The notes beneath the pieces were generated by a model. That model ran no database searches. It was not told the DNA's origin and saw only the letters and a list, made by a program, of their open reading frames with translations. Below are positions 7,855 through 11,469 of a DNA stretch of 11,469 nt, in pieces. A program made the position numbers and the translations under genes. Numbering within the stretch: the first letter of the stretch is position 1; each line of letters starts with the position of its first letter. The DNA is from JALYRV01 sp035512575 (lineage in GTDB: Bacteria > Acidobacteriota > Vicinamibacteria > Vicinamibacterales > SCN-69-37), in assembly GCA_035512575.1 (NCBI GenBank), contig DATKDT010000001.1:1-11469 (forward strand). The letters run 5' to 3'.

Positions 7855-7960
7855 ATTTGTTGATTTGTTGATCTGTTGATCTGTTGATTTGCCGGGTAGA
7901 GGCAGCATGGGCCCCGCCGCAAAAATCGACAAATCGACAAATCAACAAATCAACAAATTT
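7855..7960. repeat. Inverted pair of degenerate 8-base tandem arrays
   Basis: The left arm (7855-7890) is ATTT followed by GTTGATTT, GTTGATCT, GTTGATCT and GTTGATTT. After a GC-rich 32-base spacer (7891-7922), the right arm (7923-7960) has AAATCGAC twice, AAATCAAC twice and AAATTT. The arms pair at 32 of 36 positions, with most mismatches compatible with G-U pairing in RNA. It fills most of the 151-base gap between the bacilliredoxin stop and the start of the propeller gene, and ends 14 bases before that gene's ribosome binding site. It is strikingly AT-rich compared with its surroundings. It could form a hairpin in the 5' leader of the downstream gene or at the end of the upstream one. Confidence 0.92.
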
Positions 7961-7974
7961 CAGTAGAATCCCCC

Positions 7975-7980
7975 GAGGAG
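7975..7980 (+). promoter_or_regulatory. Strong ribosome binding site for the Asp-box propeller gene
   Basis: GAGGAG lies 8 bases upstream of ATG 7989. It fixes this start over the upstream in-frame ATG at 7884, which lies in the octamer repeat and would place 35 repeat-derived residues before the signal peptide. Confidence 0.85.
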
Positions 7981-7988
7981 TCTTCCTG

Positions 7989-10688
7989 ATGAAGCTGTCC
8001 CTGCGCGCGCTGCTGATCGTCGTCCTTGCCGCGGTTGCCGCGGCTGTCCAGGCGCAGAGTGGCGCCGCCACGCCCTCGCCCTTCACCGGCGTGAACTTCC
8101 GCGCCATCGGGCCGACCGCACAGGGCGGCCGGTTCGTGGACTACGCCGTCGTCGAGGCGGCGCCGCAGACGTTCTATGCGGCAACCGCCTCCGGCGGGTT
8201 GTGGAAAACGGAGAACCACGGCCTGACGTGGGAATCGGTGTTCGACAACCAGGGCGCGGTGTCGATTGGCGCCGTGGCGCTGTTCCAGCCCAACCCGAAC
8301 ATCGTGTGGGTGGGCACCGGCGAAGCGAACAACTCGCGCAGCTCGTACTGGGGCGACGGCATCTACAAGTCGACCGACGCCGGCAAGTCCTGGACGAACG
8401 CCGGGCTGAAGGACTCGCACCACATCGGCCGCATCGTCACCCACCCCACCGACCCGAACACGGTCTACGTCGCCGCGCTCGGCCATCTGTACTCCGACAA
8501 CGAGGAGCGCGGGCTGTACAAGACGACCGACGGCGGCAAGTCCTGGTCGCGCGTGCTCGAGGTGACGTCGGAAGGCAAGCAAGTCGGCGTCGTCGACGTG
8601 GCGATGCATCCGAGAAACCCGAACGTGCTGTTCGCGGCGTCGTACGACAAGGTGCGCGAGCCGTGGACGTTCGTGGAGGGCGGCCCCGGCAGCGCACTGT
8701 ATCGCAGCGCCGACGCGGGACGCACGTGGACGAAGGTCGGCGGCGGCCTGCCGACCGGCATGCTCGGCCGCATCGGCGTGGCCATCTCGGCGCAGGACCC
8801 GATGACCGTCTACACGACGATCGAGAACGTCAACTCGAAGGGCGTGAGCGACGTCGAGCGCCGCAAACAGCTGCTCGCCGGCAAGCAGACGCCGAAGGCG
8901 CCGTCGATCGGCAACGAGATCTACAAGTCCACCGACGGCGGCAAAACCTGGGCGAACGTTTCGGGCCAAGGCGTCGGCGAAGGCCCGCCGTACTACTACG
9001 GCCAGATTCGGGTCGATCCGAACGACAAGAACCACGTGTACGTGCTCGGCGTCGGCGTGCATCACACGACCGACGGCGGCAAGACGTGGACGCGGCCGTT
9101 CCCGTTCGGCGGCGACAACCACGCGCTCTGGATCAACCCGCGCGACAGCCAGCATCTGATTCTCGGCCACGACCACAGCATGGGCGTGTCGTTCAACGCG
9201 GGACGCACCTGGTACCGCCCCGACAACCTGCCGCTGGCGCAGTTCTACGCCGTCGGCGCCGACATGGCGATGCCCTACAACGTCTGCGGCGGCACGCAGG
9301 ACAACGGCTCGTGGTGCGGGCCCAGCACCATGAAGGACGGCCGGCCGATCCGCTTCGAGGAATGGCGGCGCACCGGCGGCGGCGACGGCATGTACAACGT
9401 GACCGACTGGAAGGAGAACCGCTGGCTGTACAACACGTCGCAGTTCGCGGGCGGGTTCCAGCGGCTCGACCTCCTGACCGGCGAGCGGCGCGTGCTCGGG
9501 TATCGCGGACCGGAGTCGCAGTCGCTGCGCTACAACTGGAATCCGCCGCTCGTGATTTCGCCCCACGATCCGGACGTCCTCTATATCGGCGCGAACCGCG
9601 TGCTGCGCTCCGCCTTCCGCGGCGAGCACTTCACGTTCATCAGCCCCGACCTCAGCGTCAACGCGGAATCGACGCGCGACGGCCGCGGCAACATTCGGTA
9701 CGCCACCATCACGGCGCTCGCCGAGTCACCGATCGTCCCCGGCCTGCTCTGGGCGGGGACGGACGATGGGAATGTGCAGGTGACGCGTGACGGGGGCACG
9801 ACGTGGACCAACGTGCGCGACAGGATGCCGGCCCATCCGGGCTACTGGGTGAGCCGCGTCGAGCCGTCGAGCCACGACGCCGCCGTGGCGTTCGTGAGCG
9901 TGACGGGCTATCGCAATGACGACTTCAAGCCGTTCGTGTGGAAGACGGCGGACTACGGCCAGACGTGGACGTCGATCGCGGGCAATCTGCCGAACGAGCC
10001 GGTCACCGCGATCCGCCAGGATCGCCGCAACCCGAACCTGCTGATTGCGGGCACGGAGAACGGCGGCGTGTATGCGTCGATCGACGGCGGCAAGGCGTGG
10101 CACGACATCCGCGGCACCATGCCGCGGCAGTTCGTGTACGACATGCTGATTCACCCGCGCGACGGCGAGCTGGTCGTGGCCACGCACGGGCGCGGCATCT
10201 TCATCGCCGACATCGCGCACCTGCAGGAGATGCCGGAGGCGGCGGGCGCCGACGCGCACCTGTTCGACGTGCGGCCGGCCGTGCAGTGGACGAACCTCGG
10301 CGTGCCTCGCGCGAGCAGCTCGAACAACTACAACGGCGAGAGCCGCCCGGCGGGCGTCGTCATCAAGTACTGGCTGACGAGCGCGCCGCAGGGCGACGTG
10401 CGCGTGCGCATCTACGAGGGCGCGAGGCTGGTGCGCGACCTTACCGGCACGAAGAACGCCGGCCTCAACAGCGTGACGTGGGATCTGCAGCGCATCATCC
10501 GGCCGCGGACGGCCGACGATCCGCAGCCGGGGGGGCGCGGCGGACGCGGCGGCGGCGCCGCGGCGCCCAACAGCGCGGAGTTCATCCTCGGGCCGGGCGC
10601 GCCGGGCACCTATCGCGTCGTCCTGACGGCCGGGGGACGGACGGTGGAGAAAACGGCGGTGGTCATGCCGGATCCCTCCACATGGTGA
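7989..10688 (+). CDS. Secreted Asp-box (BNR/VPS10-type) beta-propeller protein
   Basis: The product is 899 residues with a signal peptide of about 23 residues (hydrophobic to Ala20, then QAQS, likely cut near AQA). I count ten Asp-boxes of the form SxDxGxTW, at residues 74, 128, 179, 240, 314, 360, 401, 599, 653 and 697. The first seven are spaced 41-74 residues apart, as expected of one seven-bladed propeller. About 190 residues without boxes follow, then three more, so a second propeller is likely, as in tandem-propeller GH74-like and VPS10-like proteins. Residues about 755-899 form an Ig/FlgD-like C-terminal domain (WTNLGVPRASSSNN; TYRVVLTAGG), interrupted by a Gly/Arg-rich linker near 848-857. 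Such proteins are often labelled glycosyl hydrolase or sortilin-like, but catalysis is not shown here. It is probably exported or displayed at the surface. Confidence 0.93.
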   Translation: MKLSLRALLIVVLAAVAAAVQAQSGAATPSPFTGVNFRAIGPTAQGGRFVDYAVVEAAPQTFYAATASGGLWKTENHGLTWESVFDNQGAVSIGAVALFQPNPNIVWVGTGEANNSRSSYWGDGIYKSTDAGKSWTNAGLKDSHHIGRIVTHPTDPNTVYVAALGHLYSDNEERGLYKTTDGGKSWSRVLEVTSEGKQVGVVDVAMHPRNPNVLFAASYDKVREPWTFVEGGPGSALYRSADAGRTWTKVGGGLPTGMLGRIGVAISAQDPMTVYTTIENVNSKGVSDVERRKQLLAGKQTPKAPSIGNEIYKSTDGGKTWANVSGQGVGEGPPYYYGQIRVDPNDKNHVYVLGVGVHHTTDGGKTWTRPFPFGGDNHALWINPRDSQHLILGHDHSMGVSFNAGRTWYRPDNLPLAQFYAVGADMAMPYNVCGGTQDNGSWCGPSTMKDGRPIRFEEWRRTGGGDGMYNVTDWKENRWLYNTSQFAGGFQRLDLLTGERRVLGYRGPESQSLRYNWNPPLVISPHDPDVLYIGANRVLRSAFRGEHFTFISPDLSVNAESTRDGRGNIRYATITALAESPIVPGLLWAGTDDGNVQVTRDGGTTWTNVRDRMPAHPGYWVSRVEPSSHDAAVAFVSVTGYRNDDFKPFVWKTADYGQTWTSIAGNLPNEPVTAIRQDRRNPNLLIAGTENGGVYASIDGGKAWHDIRGTMPRQFVYDMLIHPRDGELVVATHGRGIFIADIAHLQEMPEAAGADAHLFDVRPAVQWTNLGVPRASSSNNYNGESRPAGVVIKYWLTSAPQGDVRVRIYEGARLVRDLTGTKNAGLNSVTWDLQRIIRPRTADDPQPGGRGGRGGGAAAPNSAEFILGPGAPGTYRVVLTAGGRTVEKTAVVMPDPSTW

Positions 10689-10712
10689 CGCCGGCTGCGC
10701 TAAGGTAGAAGC

Positions 10713-11087
10713 ATGACTGCGGAGCCCGTGAAGGGCACGATCCTGCTCGTTGAGGATGAGCCGGCGGTGAAGGGCCTGTTCGCGCAGGCGCTTCGCCGCG
10801 AAGGCTATACGGTGCACGAGGCGCGCAACGGCGTCGAGGCGCTGGAGGTCGAGAAGACCATCGAGCACGTCGACGTGCTCGTCACCGACGTCGTGATGCC
10901 GTACATGAAGGGGCCGGAGCTGGCGCGGCACCTGCGGGCGAAGCAGGAGGATCTGAAGGTGATCTTCGTGTCGGGCTATGCGGCGCCGGGAGATCTCGGC
11001 CCGCATCTGGCGCTGCTGCAGAAGCCGTTCGTGCGGCAGCAGCTGATCGAGAAGGTCAGGGAAGCGCTCGGAGAAGGTAAACTTTAG
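10713..11087 (+). CDS. Stand-alone response-regulator receiver domain (CheY-like)
   Basis: This 124-residue cytoplasmic protein is a single receiver domain with no output domain. The acidic pocket is E14-D15-E16 (LVEDEP), the phospho-acceptor is Asp59 in VTDVVMP, the switch residue is Ser87 in FVSGYA, and the conserved lysine is Lys104 in LQKPF. The LVEDEPAVKGL and FVSGYAAPGD blocks are most like receivers at the C-terminus of hybrid histidine kinases, so it may accept phosphate from a distant kinase. The start is ATG 10713, with AAGG at 10702-10705, 7 bases upstream. Four bases after its stop begins a gene with a degenerate receiver, so the two are probably co-transcribed and act together. 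Confidence 0.95.
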   Translation: MTAEPVKGTILLVEDEPAVKGLFAQALRREGYTVHEARNGVEALEVEKTIEHVDVLVTDVVMPYMKGPELARHLRAKQEDLKVIFVSGYAAPGDLGPHLALLQKPFVRQQLIEKVREALGEGKL

Positions 11088-11091
11088 GGCC

Positions 11092-11469
11092 GTGGCCCTC
11101 GCCGCGGTCCTCATAGCCTCAAGCGATCTGCTTCCGGCGCTGGAGCAGCGCGCGGCCGCTGCTGGCGAGACCCTTCGTTTTTCCGACGCGCAACCGCTCG
11201 AAGCGCTCGAAGCGATCACGCTGCACAGTCCGCCGCTCGTCGTGCTCGAGCGTTTCTTTGCCGCGACGCCGCGCGGCGCCGCGCTGATCAACCGCATCAA
11301 GGCCGACCCCGGCTGCGCCCACGCCGAAATCCGCGTGCTGTCGCACACCGGCGACTACTCGCGCGTGGTCAAGCCCTCGGCACCGGCAGCGGGCGCGGCG
11401 CCGGCAGCAGCGGCGGCACCTTCGGCGCCGGCGGCGTCGTCACCGGCAGCCGCCGCGCCGGCGCGTCCG
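11092..11469 (+). CDS. Pseudo-receiver protein with Ala/Pro linker, 3' partial (possibly PilZ-type)
   Basis: The frame is open from GTG 11092 to the window end (126 codons). Residues 1-91 are laid out like a receiver: strand LAAVLIASSD, a helix, PPLVVLERFFAATPRGAALINRIKADP, and EIRVLSH. The acidic pocket is missing (SSD instead of DDD), and the phospho-acceptor position in VVLER holds Glu53. There is no phosphorylation, or a fixed charge mimics it. From about residue 93 comes an Ala/Pro/Ser linker that reaches the window end. In related bacteria such proteins often carry a C-terminal PilZ domain, which would bind cyclic di-GMP. That part is outside the window, so the output is inference from memory of similar proteins. 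No good ribosome binding site is seen; translation is probably coupled to the receiver gene. Confidence 0.8.
   Translation, partial: MALAAVLIASSDLLPALEQRAAAAGETLRFSDAQPLEALEAITLHSPPLVVLERFFAATPRGAALINRIKADPGCAHAEIRVLSHTGDYSRVVKPSAPAAGAAPAAAAAPSAPAASSPAAAAPARP

Noticed and set aside
7855..7960. CRISPR array
   Set aside because: The units are 8 bases, contiguous and without spacers between copies; the second half is the reverse complement of the first.
7950..9629. Long open frame on the minus strand opposite the propeller gene (559 codons)
   Set aside because: It is a GC-driven shadow: the plus-strand gene has a signal peptide, Asp-boxes and a strong ribosome binding site, while the minus-strand product is Arg/Val/His-rich with no family features.
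9726..11348. Long minus-strand open frame covering the end of the propeller gene and the receiver genes
   Set aside because: It crosses three well-supported plus-strand genes and has an Arg/Ala/His-rich composition with no motif.

Overview
The window is about 11.5 kb of very GC-rich DNA with tightly packed genes, many GTG starts and 4 to 10 base overlaps. Gene content and style suggest a soil Acidobacteriota, probably class Vicinamibacteria. The content meant is a bacilliredoxin, a secreted Asp-box/VPS10-type propeller, a CheY-like protein followed by a pseudo-receiver with an Ala/Pro linker, and family-type lipoproteins. This placement is inferred from style, not from a marker gene.

Layout. 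(1) 1-954 (+) is the 3' part of a gene for a protein with kinase-like signature residues. It ends 4 bases from the end of a convergent lipoprotein metallophosphoesterase (959-1924, -). (2) 2020-2658 (-) is a DinB/YfiT-type metal-binding protein, with a possible small intrinsic terminator downstream. (3) 2676-4767 (+) is a tungstate-type ABC importer, tupA-tupB-tupC, linked by two GTGA overlaps. The ATPase has an unusual C-terminus written by a repeat element. (4) 7355-4791 (-) is a second overlapping operon: an ABC-2 exporter ATPase, its permease, and a HAD-superfamily phosphatase. (5) 7406-7837 (+) is a bacilliredoxin. (6) 7989-10688 (+) is a large secreted protein with ten visible Asp-boxes and a C-terminal Ig/FlgD-like tail. 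(7) 10713-11087 (+) is a stand-alone receiver domain, followed 4 bases later by a degenerate receiver domain with a long Ala/Pro linker that runs off the window.

The most unusual signal is not a gene. Four sites (4714-4800, 5502-5536, 7373-7392, 7855-7960) carry degenerate tandem repeats of 7 or 8 bases whose unit sequences are unrelated to one another. At two sites the tandem array is followed by its reverse complement across a 19 or 32 base spacer, giving imperfect hairpins of 33 and 36 base pairs. A fifth site (6411-6456) is a 24-base direct repeat inserted in frame in the exporter permease. Two of the short-unit arrays enter coding sequence. One forms the C-terminus of TupC and touches the last codons of the HAD gene. 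The other encodes an N-terminal extension of the HAD protein. They look like one class of small repeat element that differs in sequence but shares an architecture.

The tup genes should import tungstate or molybdate. The second transporter probably exports an unknown lipid, drug or peptide. No gene in the window suggests a phage, plasmid, insertion sequence, CRISPR array or defence system.
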